Assembly (NCBI RefSeq): GCF_011388195.1
Contig: NZ_CP049990.1
Coordinates: 2,790,001-2,854,000 of the forward strand
From: Pusillimonas sp. DMV24BSW_D
Lineage (GTDB): Bacteria > Pseudomonadota > Gammaproteobacteria > Burkholderiales > Burkholderiaceae_B
Length of the DNA stretch: 64,000 bases
Direction of reading: 5' to 3'
Shown: positions 26,423 to 34,701 of the stretch, one piece after another
Layout: each line of letters begins with the position of its first letter
How positions within the stretch are numbered: the stretch's first letter is position 1
Program-made: the position numbers and the translations under genes
Notes under the pieces: generated by a model
The model's database searches: none
What the model was told of the DNA's origin: nothing
The model's input: only the letters and a program-made list of their open reading frames with translations

Positions 26423-27195
26423 GCTGTTGCATCCGATTGTTTCTTTTCAAAAGTTTTACCCGTGCCGAAATACACTTCCTGCACCTTTGGATGATTGCGA
26501 ATATCTTCGGCACTGCCTTCGGCAATCAAACGGCCGCGAGCCAGCACAATCATGCGATCGGCGTAGGCAAACACAACATCCATACTGTGTTCGGTGAATA
26601 AAACTGCCATATTTCGATCAATAACCAACTTCTTGGTTAGCGCCATAAGCTCATTACGCTCTTTGGGCGCCATACCTGCAGTGGGTTCGTCCATAAGCAA
26701 CAGCACCGGATCATTCGCCAGGCCAATGGCCAGCTCAACCCGCTTTACGTCACCATAGGCAAGTTCGCTGCAGGGCCGTTCAGCCTGGCTGTCCATGCCA
26801 ACCTGCTCAAGCAACGACATGGCTTTGTCACGGTAATAGGACGCTGCAGGTTTCCAGAACGAATAGATTTTTCGCTCATGCGCCAAAATGGCCATTTGCA
26901 CGTTCTCAATAACAGTTAACGATGCAAAGGTTGCCGCAATCTGAAAGGTGCGCCCCACGCCCATATGTGCAATTTGCCGTGGCGGACGCCCGACCAATTC
27001 CCGACCATTCAATTGAATGGAGCCGGCCGTAGCAGGCAGTTGACCATTCACCATATTGAAGGTGGTTGTTTTGCCGGCACCATTCGGCCCGATAAGGGCA
27101 AGCAACTCGCCCGCTTTCAACTCGAAGCTCACTCCATCGACCGCAATATTACCGCCAAAGGCTTTCTTCAGATCTTTTACTACTAATAAACTCAT
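26419..27195 (-). CDS. ABC transporter ATPase, LivG type
   Basis: The 258-residue nucleotide-binding subunit has Walker A GPNGAGKTT, a Q-loop region, an atypical signature stretch CSELAYGDVKRVELA in place of LSYGxQR, and Walker B VLLLMDEPTAG, all as in LivG-like ATPases. It belongs to the same operon as the LivF-type gene (four-base overlap) and begins 5 bases after the permease stop. The deduced partner is the fused LivH-LivM permease. Confidence 0.88.
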   Translation of the reverse strand: MSLLVVKDLKKAFGGNIAVDGVSFELKAGELLALIGPNGAGKTTTFNMVNGQLPATAGSIQLNGRELVGRPPRQIAHMGVGRTFQIAATFASLTVIENVQMAILAHERKIYSFWKPAASYYRDKAMSLLEQVGMDSQAERPCSELAYGDVKRVELAIGLANDPVLLLMDEPTAGMAPKERNELMALTKKLVIDRNMAVLFTEHSMDVVFAYADRMIVLARGRLIAEGSAEDIRNHPKVQEVYFGTGKTFEKKQSDATA

Positions 27196-27200
27196 GGCGG

Positions 27201-29114
27201 TTACTCCTTGGAAGCGGCCAGCGCCTGGTTGCGCTTGGCTGCTCGATAATCAAAAAACTCCTTGAAATATCCGGCAACCCCTTGAGGGAATACCAACACA
27301 ATTAGGAGAATGACCCCACCGAACAAAGCCAGCCAGTAGTCGGTGATACCCATGAAATAATCCTGCAGGAACTGGAAAGTCGCCGCGCCGACAATGGGGC
27401 CGATAAGCGTTTGAATACCGCCCAGCAGAACCATGACCAGGCCATCTACTGATTTGCCCACCCAAATAATTTCCGGCGATGCACTGCCTTTTGAAAAGAC
27501 ATACAGCACCCCCGCCAGGCCGGCAAAAACACCTGCGATAACGAATGCGACAAGCTGCACCCGCTTTACGTTGATACCCAATGCATCAGCCCGCAACCCG
27601 GAATCACGGGCGGCACGTAAGGCATACCCAAACGGAGAGAACAACAAACGGCGCAACACAATGGCGGAAATGATGACAATCGCGAACGCAAAGTAATAAT
27701 ACGCATCACCTGACAGCCATTCAGCCGGCCAAATACCGATCATGCCGTTGGAGCCACCGGTAAAGCTGTCCCATTGGTAAATGACCGACCAGACAATCTG
27801 CCCGAATGCCAGCGTCAGCATAGCCAGATAAACCCCGGCCAACCGAACGCAGAACCAACCGAAAATCAAGGCACCAAAACCGGCGATGATAGGTGCGATG
27901 GCCATCGACAAACCCATTGAAAACGCCGCCGACTTCAACAATAGCGCGGCACCATACGCCCCCAGACCATAATAAGCGGCGTGGCCAAATGAGTGCATCC
28001 CACCCGGCCCCATAATGAAGTGCAGGCTAAGAGCAAACAGCGCAGCCACCATAATATCCAGTGCCAGCACCGGTGCATAAGGCAGCCACTCCGACATCAA
28101 GGGCAATGCAGCAACGGCCGCAATAACCACTGCAATAAACCATTTGAATGGGGCGGTCGCAGGCCGATAAGGCGCCTCGATAGGCGCGGAATTACGACTC
28201 ACGGAAGCTTCTTTACCGAACAAGCCCCATGGACGGAACACCAAAACCAAGGCCATGAATATAAATTCCACTACCAGCGTAAGACGTGGAAAATCGAACT
28301 CGATTCCAAAAAGAGAAACCGTTCCCAGCGCAATACACATGGCTTTCAGTTCGGCAATAATCAGGGCGGCAACGTACGCACCCGGGATTGAACCCATACC
28401 GCCGACAACCACAATGACAAAGGCATCGCCGATTACGCCCAAATCCAGCGTTAAATTGGCGGGTAACCGCGGAATCTGAACTGCCCCCCCCAACGCGGCC
28501 AAAAACGCACCCAACGCGAAAACGGCAGTGAACAACCAGGCCTGGTTCACGCCTAAAGCACCTAGCATTTCACGGTCTTGAGTGGCCGCACGCACCAAAG
28601 TACCCCAGCGCGTACGCGTAAGCAACAACCACAATAAACCTAAAACAACAGGACCGATCAGAATCAGTACAAGATCATATTTGGGAAAATAATGACCCAG
28701 AATCTTGATGGAACCATCAAGCCCGGGTGCGATCGGGCCAAGCAAGTCTTGCGGGCCCCAAATAAACAGTGCTGCGTCACGGAAGATCAGCACCAAAGCA
28801 AACGTCGCCAACAGCTGAAACAGTTCCGGAGCGCGATAAATCCGCCTCAACAGGACAATTTCAACCAACGCGCCCAATACGCCGATTGCCAGCGCGGCAA
28901 GCAATAAACTGAACCAGAAACCAAACGCGCTGTTTCCCAGCTCTTGCACAATGCTGTAGGCCACATAAATACCCAGCATATACAAGGAGCCGTGAGCAAA
29001 GTTAACGATGCGCGTGACACCAAAAATCAGCGAGAGACCGGCTGCAACCAAAAACAGCGACGATGCTTCCGCAAAACCGTTCAGAATCTGAACAATAAAA
29101 CCCGACAAGTCCAT
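27201..29114 (-). CDS. Fused LivH-LivM-type ABC permease
   Basis: Two permeases that are usually separate are joined in one 637-residue chain. Residues 1 to about 305 correspond to LivH (FGVTRIVNFAHGSLYMLGIY near the start, then the GALGVNQAWLF coupling loop). After a linker near 310-330, residues to the end correspond to LivM (HFIMGPGGMHSFGHAAYYGLGAYGAA in segments, then RDSGLRADALGINVKRVQL). About 16 membrane segments are expected. The ATG at 29114 is preferred over an upstream TTG because GGA lies at reasonable distance. A terminator-like hairpin separates it from the binding-protein gene, which would lower its dose relative to the binding protein. Confidence 0.88.
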   Translation of the reverse strand: MDLSGFIVQILNGFAEASSLFLVAAGLSLIFGVTRIVNFAHGSLYMLGIYVAYSIVQELGNSAFGFWFSLLLAALAIGVLGALVEIVLLRRIYRAPELFQLLATFALVLIFRDAALFIWGPQDLLGPIAPGLDGSIKILGHYFPKYDLVLILIGPVVLGLLWLLLTRTRWGTLVRAATQDREMLGALGVNQAWLFTAVFALGAFLAALGGAVQIPRLPANLTLDLGVIGDAFVIVVVGGMGSIPGAYVAALIIAELKAMCIALGTVSLFGIEFDFPRLTLVVEFIFMALVLVFRPWGLFGKEASVSRNSAPIEAPYRPATAPFKWFIAVVIAAVAALPLMSEWLPYAPVLALDIMVAALFALSLHFIMGPGGMHSFGHAAYYGLGAYGAALLLKSAAFSMGLSMAIAPIIAGFGALIFGWFCVRLAGVYLAMLTLAFGQIVWSVIYQWDSFTGGSNGMIGIWPAEWLSGDAYYYFAFAIVIISAIVLRRLLFSPFGYALRAARDSGLRADALGINVKRVQLVAFVIAGVFAGLAGVLYVFSKGSASPEIIWVGKSVDGLVMVLLGGIQTLIGPIVGAATFQFLQDYFMGITDYWLALFGGVILLIVLVFPQGVAGYFKEFFDYRAAKRNQALAASKE

Positions 29115-29130
29115 TTGACTGATATCCAAA

Positions 29131-29166
29131 AATTAAAACCTCTGCCACCCAAAAGAGTGACAGAGG
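29131..29166 (-). terminator. Attenuator-like hairpin between binding protein and permease genes
   Basis: On the minus strand CCTCTGTCAC pairs with GTGGCAGAGG (one mismatch), followed by TTTTAATTTTT. It sits immediately after the binding-protein stop and before the permease start. Partial termination here would give more binding protein than permease. Confidence 0.6.
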
Positions 29167-29180
29167 CGCACTTCATGACG

Positions 29181-30395
29181 TTACTCGGAAGCCGAAGCCG
29201 GACGCAATTTCTTTACCTCAGCGGCAGGTGGCAACACGTCTTTACCGTCTACATAAACGATGTCAGTCATAATGCCTTTGCCGTCCTTCTTGGCAAGCTT
29301 GCCAACATAGGCACCCATGGTGGACTGGTGATCAGCCGCACGATATTCAATAGAACCAAAAGGTGACATCAGTTCAAGACCGCGGAAGGCTTTAATCATA
29401 TCTTCCGTTTCGGTTGAGCCCGCTTTTTTGATCCCCTCAGCCAAAGACATAATGGCGGAATAACCCACTACGCTTCCCAGACGGGGGTAATCATCGAACT
29501 TAGCCTGATAAGCCTCAAGGAACGCCTTGTGCTCGGGCGTGTCGATTGCATACCAGGGGTAACCCGTTACCACCCAGCCTTCAGGCGTCTCACTACCCAA
29601 CGGGTCGAGATACTCGGGCTCGCCCGTTAGCAAGCTGACAACCGGCTTGTCGTCGAAAAAGTTACGCTGCGAGCCGGCCCGGACGAACTTGGCCAAATCG
29701 GCTGCAAACAGCACATTGAATACAGCCTCGACGTTTGCATCAGATAACGCTTGAACAACGCTGCCGGCATCGACTTTACCCAATGGCGCGGCCTGCTCAG
29801 CCACAAACTCAACATCGGGCTGGGCTTCTTTCAAGAGTTTCTTAAAGGTTGCCGCAGCGGACTGACCGTACTCGTAGTTGGGATACACCAGCCCCCAACG
29901 CTTTTTGTTCATTTTTACGGCTTCGGGAATCAATGCGGCAACTTGCATATAAGTTGAAGGACGCAAACGGAACGTGTAGCGGTTGCCGTTCTCCCAGACA
30001 ATTTTGTCGGTTAGCGGCTCAGCAGCAAGAAAGAAGGTTTCCTTTTGCTTAGCGAAGTCGGTAACCGCCAAACCAATATGCGAAAGAAAAGTACCCGTAA
30101 GGACATCAACCTGGTCTCGGGAGATCAGTTCTTCCGCAACGCGGACAGCGTCGCCTGTGGTCGCGTTATCGTCCTTGATGACCAACTCGACTTTTTTGCC
30201 GTTCAAGCCGCCCGACTCGTTAATTTGCTCAATTGCGAGTTCCATACCATTTTTGTAAGGACCCAAGAACGCGGGTTGCGCTTTATAACTATTCAGTTCG
30301 CCGATTTTAATGACGTCCTCGGCGGCTGCTGCAGTTGAAACCGCTGCGCCCAAGGTTAACGCCATAAGTGAAGAATAAAATTTCATGCCTTTCAT
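29181..30395 (-). CDS. Periplasmic solute-binding protein, Leu/Ile/Val-type fold (probable pyridine-acid ligand)
   Basis: This 404-residue type I periplasmic binding protein (Peripla_BP_6 group) has a signal peptide ending near A-A-A-A-E at residues 22-26. The mature part starts VIKIGELNSYKAQPAFLGPYKNGMEL in short segments and continues with INESGGLNGKKVELVI, as in amide- and aromatic-acid-binding relatives of LivK. AGGAAA precedes the ATG at good spacing. It is the first gene of the importer operon. Its upstream region carries palindromes like that of nicC, which is the main reason for proposing a nicotinate-related ligand. Amino acids remain possible. Confidence 0.85.
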   Translation of the reverse strand: MKGMKFYSSLMALTLGAAVSTAAAAEDVIKIGELNSYKAQPAFLGPYKNGMELAIEQINESGGLNGKKVELVIKDDNATTGDAVRVAEELISRDQVDVLTGTFLSHIGLAVTDFAKQKETFFLAAEPLTDKIVWENGNRYTFRLRPSTYMQVAALIPEAVKMNKKRWGLVYPNYEYGQSAAATFKKLLKEAQPDVEFVAEQAAPLGKVDAGSVVQALSDANVEAVFNVLFAADLAKFVRAGSQRNFFDDKPVVSLLTGEPEYLDPLGSETPEGWVVTGYPWYAIDTPEHKAFLEAYQAKFDDYPRLGSVVGYSAIMSLAEGIKKAGSTETEDMIKAFRGLELMSPFGSIEYRAADHQSTMGAYVGKLAKKDGKGIMTDIVYVDGKDVLPPAAEVKKLRPASASE

Positions 30396-30480
30396 ATCAG
30401 ATTTCCTGTTTTACGCACGTTTTGGTAAGAAATAACGGAATACACCTAAACCGTGCCGTTGCTAGAATCAAGCACGCTTT

Positions 30481-30498
30481 TAAAGTGTACACATCGAA
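30481..30498. promoter_or_regulatory. NicR-type operator candidate before the importer operon
   Basis: TAAAGTGTACACATCGAA matches the left half of the nicC palindrome exactly (TAAAGTGTA on the consensus strand) and 13 of 18 positions overall. It contains the 8-base palindrome GTGTACAC. It is about 90 bases upstream of the binding-protein start. Confidence 0.5.
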
Positions 30499-30614
30499 AT
30501 TTACTGCGTAAAGATAGTAGGCACTAGGGATAAACCCTTGATTTATAAAAACACATATTTACGGATAAGCACCTGTAAGAAAAGCACCTTAACCCCTAAA
30601 ACACCTAGTAACAA

Positions 30615-30665
30615 TAGAGTGAGCACTCAATAAATTAAACAAACAAATAGAGCGTATACACTCAA
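30615..30665. promoter_or_regulatory. Two further NicR-type operator candidates between marR and the importer genes
   Basis: TAGAGCGTATACACTCAA (30648-30665) shares the central GCGTATACAC with the nicC site. TAGAGTGAGCACTCAA (30615-30630) keeps the same flanks, TAGAG and CACTCAA, with a shorter centre. The pair lies about three helical turns apart in a 306-base gap (30396-30701) that contains no gene. Confidence 0.5.
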
Positions 30666-30701
30666 AAAAAATAGAAAATTCCCGCAAAAATCGATTCAAA
30701 A

Positions 30702-31181
30702 TCAGTCGTCGTCACCATCGGTTTCACACATCTTGTTTAAAAGGTAGACCAATGCGAGCCGTTCAGCCGGATTGAATCCATTAAATGTTTTTTCGGTAAT
30801 TTCAAAAGCAAACGGCACCATGGTTCCCACCAAATCCATGCCTACAGTAGTCAATGAAACCAGCACTTTTCGGCGATCTACATCATCGTGACGAACAGCA
30901 ATCAGCTTACGCGCCTTCAATCGATCAATAACGCCACGCACCGTTGCCTGGTCGATAGCCGTGCGTTTTACAATTTCGCTAAGCGAGCATGCGCCGGAAT
31001 CTTTCACCGCACACAGCACCACAAACTGTGCTGCTGTTAACTGCGTATCCGGTATGGTTTGTTGAAAAAGCGCAATATGGCGCTGATAAGCACGTCGGAG
31101 CAAATGCCCCACCTGCTCGGAAAAATCATAACGCGCGACCAACGTGTCGGCAGACGATTGCGAATCATTCTTATCAGCCAT
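30702..31181 (-). CDS. nicR: MarR-family repressor, probable NicR/BpsR
   Basis: This 159-residue MarR regulator has the family layout: dimer helices at both ends and a winged helix at about 60-115 (TAAQFVVLCAVKDSGACSLSEIV, then TAIDQATVRGVIDRLKARKLI in segments, then a DRRKVLVSL wing). In Pseudomonas NicR and in Bordetella BpsR, MarR proteins of this kind repress nicotinate genes and respond to 6-hydroxynicotinate. Position beside the importer and nic genes and the repeated GTATAC palindromes at their promoters support the same role. It reads toward the importer genes with a 306-base gap and is divergent from the LTA-synthase-like gene. Confidence 0.78.
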   Translation of the reverse strand: MADKNDSQSSADTLVARYDFSEQVGHLLRRAYQRHIALFQQTIPDTQLTAAQFVVLCAVKDSGACSLSEIVKRTAIDQATVRGVIDRLKARKLIAVRHDDVDRRKVLVSLTTVGMDLVGTMVPFAFEITEKTFNGFNPAERLALVYLLNKMCETDGDDD

Positions 31182-31242
31182 TTTTCAACCTAAAAATCTA
31201 TCGATTACAAAACCACTCACTAGTGTTAAGGTGGCCCTTCAC

Positions 31243-31254
31243 GAACACGTGTTC
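31243..31254. promoter_or_regulatory. Perfect 12-bp palindrome in the nicR/sulfatase-fold divergent region
   Basis: GAACACGTGTTC lies midway between the MarR start (31181) and the LTA-synthase-like start (31299). A shorter CACTAGTG palindrome is at 31218-31225. Neither resembles the GTATAC sites, so either may serve the neighbouring membrane-enzyme gene. Confidence 0.35.
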
Positions 31255-31298
31255 CTACTATATATTACGCCACGTTAAAATACGGCCGCTCCCTTCCT

Positions 31299-33209
31299 AT
31301 GTTTCAACTCACACTCATATTTATTCTGGCCAGCTTCGTGCTACTAACGGCCAGTCGGCTTTTATTGGCAGGCTGGCAATGGCGGCGTGTTCAAAAAGCC
31401 GGCGGATTACTGCCAATACTGATAGGCGGTTTGCGTATCGACGCCCACCAAATTGCCATTCTGGCCGGCATACCCCTGTTGGCTTCATTCTGGCTGGGCG
31501 ACACGCCATTCGCGCTGCATATCGCCGAATGGTGGTTCCAATTGGCCTGGCTCTTGCTGGGGTTTCTTGAGTTGGCAACCCCACAGTTCATTACCGAGTA
31601 CGACTCACGCCCTAACCGTTTATTTGTTGAATACCTAGAGCATCCCAAAGAAGTATTCGGCATGCTTTGGAAAGGCTACAAAACCGTTATTATTTGCGCG
31701 CTTGCCCTTCTGGGCGTGCTTGGTTGGGTGGGACACCTGCTTTTTGGCCATGCAACCCCCGACCTACCTCTGCCTGTGTGGCAGGCAGCACCACTCACCC
31801 TGGTGTCGGCGTGCATTATTTTTCTGGCTATTCGGGGGACGCTGCGCCACCGCCCCATTAACCCATCAACCGTCGCCTACTGCGGAGACGGTTTATTAAA
31901 CACACTGCCTTTAAACTCTTTGTATAACGTGACTTATGCCATTTACAGCAAAAAGAATGAACGTTCGGCAGCGGATGTCTACGGTAACCTCGATTCCAGC
32001 GAAATATTAAATATCGTTCGAAAAAGTGCGCATATTGACGGTGAAACATTAACCCCCGCCATTCCCACCCTGCACAAACAAATCGCCGACCGCCCGGAAC
32101 CAAGCCGACCGAAAAACATTGTCATTATTGTGGAGGAAAGCCTGGGGGCACAATATGTCGCCAATCTTGGCGGACAAAAACTCACTCCGAATATCGATCA
32201 GCTTGCCGGTACAGCCTGGAACTTCACACGGGCATATGCCACCGGTACACGATCCGTACGCGGGCTTGAGGCAATCTCGGCCGGCTTTCCCCCAACATTA
32301 TCCGATGCAGCGCTGCGCTTACCGGGCGCACAAAGCCGCTTCTTTACGCTTGCACAGTTACTCAAAAATTACGGCTATCACTCACGTTTCGTTTATGGCG
32401 GGGAAGCGCATTTCGACAACATGAAAAGCTTCTTCCTGGGCAATGGCTTCGATTCGTTGCATGAGCGTGAAAGCTTCAATAACCCAGCTTTTATCGGCAC
32501 TTGGGGCGCATCCGATGAAGATATGTTTAACAAAGTGCACAGTTTGCTCAACACGCCTTCAGATCAACCCAGCCTCACCTTGGCTTTCACAGTCACTAAT
32601 CACTCGCCTTGGGAATACCCTGCGGGTCGAATCGACGTCCAGGGAGACCCCGCTACGGTTGAAAACACGGTGCGCTATTCCGATTGGGCGCTTGGTGCGT
32701 TTTTCGAAAAAGCAAAAGAAAGCACCTATTGGGATAACACCCTGTTTCTGATTGTGGCCGACCACGATGCCAGAGTGGGTGGCGAACAATTAATTCCATT
32801 GAAACACTTTCACATTCCTGCCTTGATACTGGGCGGCGATGTTCAACCGTGCAACGACGCACGCATTATCAGCCAAATCGACCTTGCCCCCACCCTGCTA
32901 TCGTTGGCAGGCATTTCGTCTGAACACCCGATGATAGGACATGACCTGACGAAACCAACGGGCGGCGGACGCGCCATGATGCAATTTTCAGACAATTATG
33001 GCTACCTGAAAGGTGATCAGCTTCTGGTTCTGGAACCGCACAGACCCATTCGCCAGTTTACCTATCACGCGCCCGATACCTACACTGCTGAAACGGTTCA
33101 GCACACGCTGGCACAAGAGGCGCTGGCACATGTGCTTTGGCCTGACTGGGCCTATCGACATCAGGAATACACGCTTCCCCATTTGCAAGCCAGGGTCGCT
33201 TATGAATAG
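31299..33209 (+). CDS. LTA-synthase/OpgB-family membrane phosphoglycerol (or phosphoethanolamine) transferase homologue
   Basis: The 636-residue protein has about five N-terminal membrane helices (to residue ~190) and a C-terminal sulfatase-fold domain that would face the periplasm. Metal and active-site landmarks are the first glutamate of IIVEESLGA near 278, the GTRSVRGLEA motif with the probable nucleophile Thr 317, and VADHDARVGGE near 485-495. In Gram-negatives such proteins transfer phosphoglycerol to osmoregulated periplasmic glucans (OpgB) or modify other envelope glycans. Lipoteichoic acid is not expected here. The gene is divergent from nicR and followed by tRNA-Pro. The acceptor cannot be deduced. 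Confidence 0.8.
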   Translation: MFQLTLIFILASFVLLTASRLLLAGWQWRRVQKAGGLLPILIGGLRIDAHQIAILAGIPLLASFWLGDTPFALHIAEWWFQLAWLLLGFLELATPQFITEYDSRPNRLFVEYLEHPKEVFGMLWKGYKTVIICALALLGVLGWVGHLLFGHATPDLPLPVWQAAPLTLVSACIIFLAIRGTLRHRPINPSTVAYCGDGLLNTLPLNSLYNVTYAIYSKKNERSAADVYGNLDSSEILNIVRKSAHIDGETLTPAIPTLHKQIADRPEPSRPKNIVIIVEESLGAQYVANLGGQKLTPNIDQLAGTAWNFTRAYATGTRSVRGLEAISAGFPPTLSDAALRLPGAQSRFFTLAQLLKNYGYHSRFVYGGEAHFDNMKSFFLGNGFDSLHERESFNNPAFIGTWGASDEDMFNKVHSLLNTPSDQPSLTLAFTVTNHSPWEYPAGRIDVQGDPATVENTVRYSDWALGAFFEKAKESTYWDNTLFLIVADHDARVGGEQLIPLKHFHIPALILGGDVQPCNDARIISQIDLAPTLLSLAGISSEHPMIGHDLTKPTGGGRAMMQFSDNYGYLKGDQLLVLEPHRPIRQFTYHAPDTYTAETVQHTLAQEALAHVLWPDWAYRHQEYTLPHLQARVAYE

Positions 33210-33224
33210 GCGCACGTTTTCGAA

Positions 33225-33253
33225 ATGACAAGCCATGCAGAATGTGTCATAAT
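33225..33253 (+). promoter_or_regulatory. Sigma-70-type promoter of tRNA-Pro
   Basis: A -35 ATGACA and a -10 CATAAT are separated by exactly 17 bases, and the -10 ends 11 bases before the mature tRNA start. Each hexamer matches the consensus at five of six positions. Confidence 0.7.
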
Positions 33254-33264
33254 CGCATTCTTTT

Positions 33265-33341
<77 letters not shown>

Positions 33342-33350
33342 TTATTCAGT

Positions 33351-33391
33351 AAAAAGGGCTCGTATGATTTTCATTCATACGAGCCCTTTTT
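33351..33391 (+). terminator. Strong Rho-independent terminator after tRNA-Pro
   Basis: A 17-bp perfect stem (AAAAAGGGCTCGTATGA with its complement) around a 7-base loop ends in TTTTT. The A-run at its 5' side makes it bidirectional in principle. Confidence 0.9.
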
Positions 33392-33440
33392 GCGTTCTCT
33401 TTCATCCCCTTGCCTTGGCAAATATGTTGCATTGCACATT

Positions 33441-33475
33441 TTGTCTGACAAGCTTCATTCCAAGCTGTCAGACAG
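33441..33475. promoter_or_regulatory. Twin TGTC-N-GACA palindromes upstream of the NMT1-type importer
   Basis: TTGTCTGACAA (33441-33451) and CTGTCAGACAG (33465-33475) are two 11-base palindromes with centres 24 bases apart. They can also pair with each other as a 12-bp hairpin. Sites of this form suit FCD-type GntR regulators. The rest of the gap between the terminator and the binding-protein gene shows no gene and no recognisable riboswitch. Confidence 0.45.
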
Positions 33476-33649
33476 ATTAGTTCAAGAACGGCAAAAAATT
33501 ATTTATGCTTAAAAAGTTTCGCTCTGAAACCCGCATTTTAAAAGGGTTTCAACAGAAATGGGGGAAACTACCAAGAAGCATTGCGTCATAGTTTTGAATA
33601 CTATTGAACTGAATCAAAACAATCAATTCGTTAACTACCGGAGAGAAGT

Positions 33650-34657
33650 ATGCGTTTAAGCCGTTTTATTGCATCTGCACTCATTGCCCTGAGCTCCAGC
33701 GCTGCGTTCGCGGAAACCGATATCCGTTTCGCCCTCGATTGGCGATTTGAAGGTCCGGCCACACCATTTTTTGTGGCAATTGACAAAGGTTATTACGAAG
33801 CTGAAGGTCTGAACGTCACCATCGACCCCGGTGCCAGCTCGGTAGAACCGATCAACCGCGTTGCAACCGACACTTATCAAATGGGTTTTGCCGATATCAA
33901 TTCACTTATCAAGTATCGCGACAACCCCAAAAATCCGCCCGTTAAAGCCGTCATGATGGTTTACGACGCACCGGCGTTCTCCATCGTTACGCTAAAAGAC
34001 AAGGGCATTAACAAACCCAAAGACCTGGAAGGGAAAATACTCGGCGCCCCCGCCCCCGATGGGGCCTACGCACAATGGCCGATTTTTGTCGATGCCAACG
34101 GCATCGACGCCTCGAAGGTACAAATTGAAAATATCGGCTTCCCCGTGCGCGAACCCATGCTGGCACAAGGGCGTGTCGACGCCATCACGGGTTTCTGGTT
34201 TTCGTCTTTCATGAATCTGAAGGCTAACGGCGTAAAAGACGAAGATATCGTAGTCATGTTACTGGCCGACTACGGGGTCGACCTTTACGGAAATGCCATC
34301 ATGGCCAATCCGGAGTTTGCCAAAAACAACCCCGAAGCGGTGAAAGGCTTTTTACGCGCAACCATTAAAGGTATTCAAGACACAATTAACGACCCTGAAG
34401 CCTCAATTGATTCACTCATGAAACGCAACGCCATCGCCAACCGCGACGTCGAACTTCAACGCCTGAAAATGGCGCTCGAACGCAACTTCATTACACCCGA
34501 CGTTAAAGAGAATGGTTTGGGCGCTATTGATAAAGCCCGCATGGATAAAGCCATCGACCAAATCGGCCTAACCTTCGACTACACCAACAAACCCACTACT
34601 GAAGAAGTATTTACAGCCGAATACCTTCCTCCCAAAGAAGAGCGCATGGTCAAGTGA
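33650..34657 (+). CDS. ABC substrate-binding protein, NMT1/THI5-like
   Basis: This 335-residue periplasmic protein has a cleavable signal (cleavage after A-A-F-A near residue 22) and the NMT1/THI5 fold. Family landmarks are F-A-L-D-W at the mature start, F-F-V-A-I-D-K-G-Y-Y-E-A-E-G-L-N and an I-N-R-V-A-T-D segment. Relatives bind pyrimidine precursors of thiamine, alkanesulfonates, nitrate or aromatic acids. No TPP riboswitch was found in the leader, so a thiamine role is only one option. GGAGAG precedes the ATG. It is the first gene of a three-gene importer operon. Confidence 0.82.
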   Translation: MRLSRFIASALIALSSSAAFAETDIRFALDWRFEGPATPFFVAIDKGYYEAEGLNVTIDPGASSVEPINRVATDTYQMGFADINSLIKYRDNPKNPPVKAVMMVYDAPAFSIVTLKDKGINKPKDLEGKILGAPAPDGAYAQWPIFVDANGIDASKVQIENIGFPVREPMLAQGRVDAITGFWFSSFMNLKANGVKDEDIVVMLLADYGVDLYGNAIMANPEFAKNNPEAVKGFLRATIKGIQDTINDPEASIDSLMKRNAIANRDVELQRLKMALERNFITPDVKENGLGAIDKARMDKAIDQIGLTFDYTNKPTTEEVFTAEYLPPKEERMVK

Positions 34658-34701
34658 AGCGAAAACAACACTAAATAACAAGTATCAGGAAGGAGTTGTG
34701 C

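Noticed and set aside
33392-33649. A TPP riboswitch before the NMT1/THI5-type binding protein
   Set aside because: The conserved CTGAGA and thi-box cores were looked for and not seen, so thiamine-precursor uptake is not supported by the leader.
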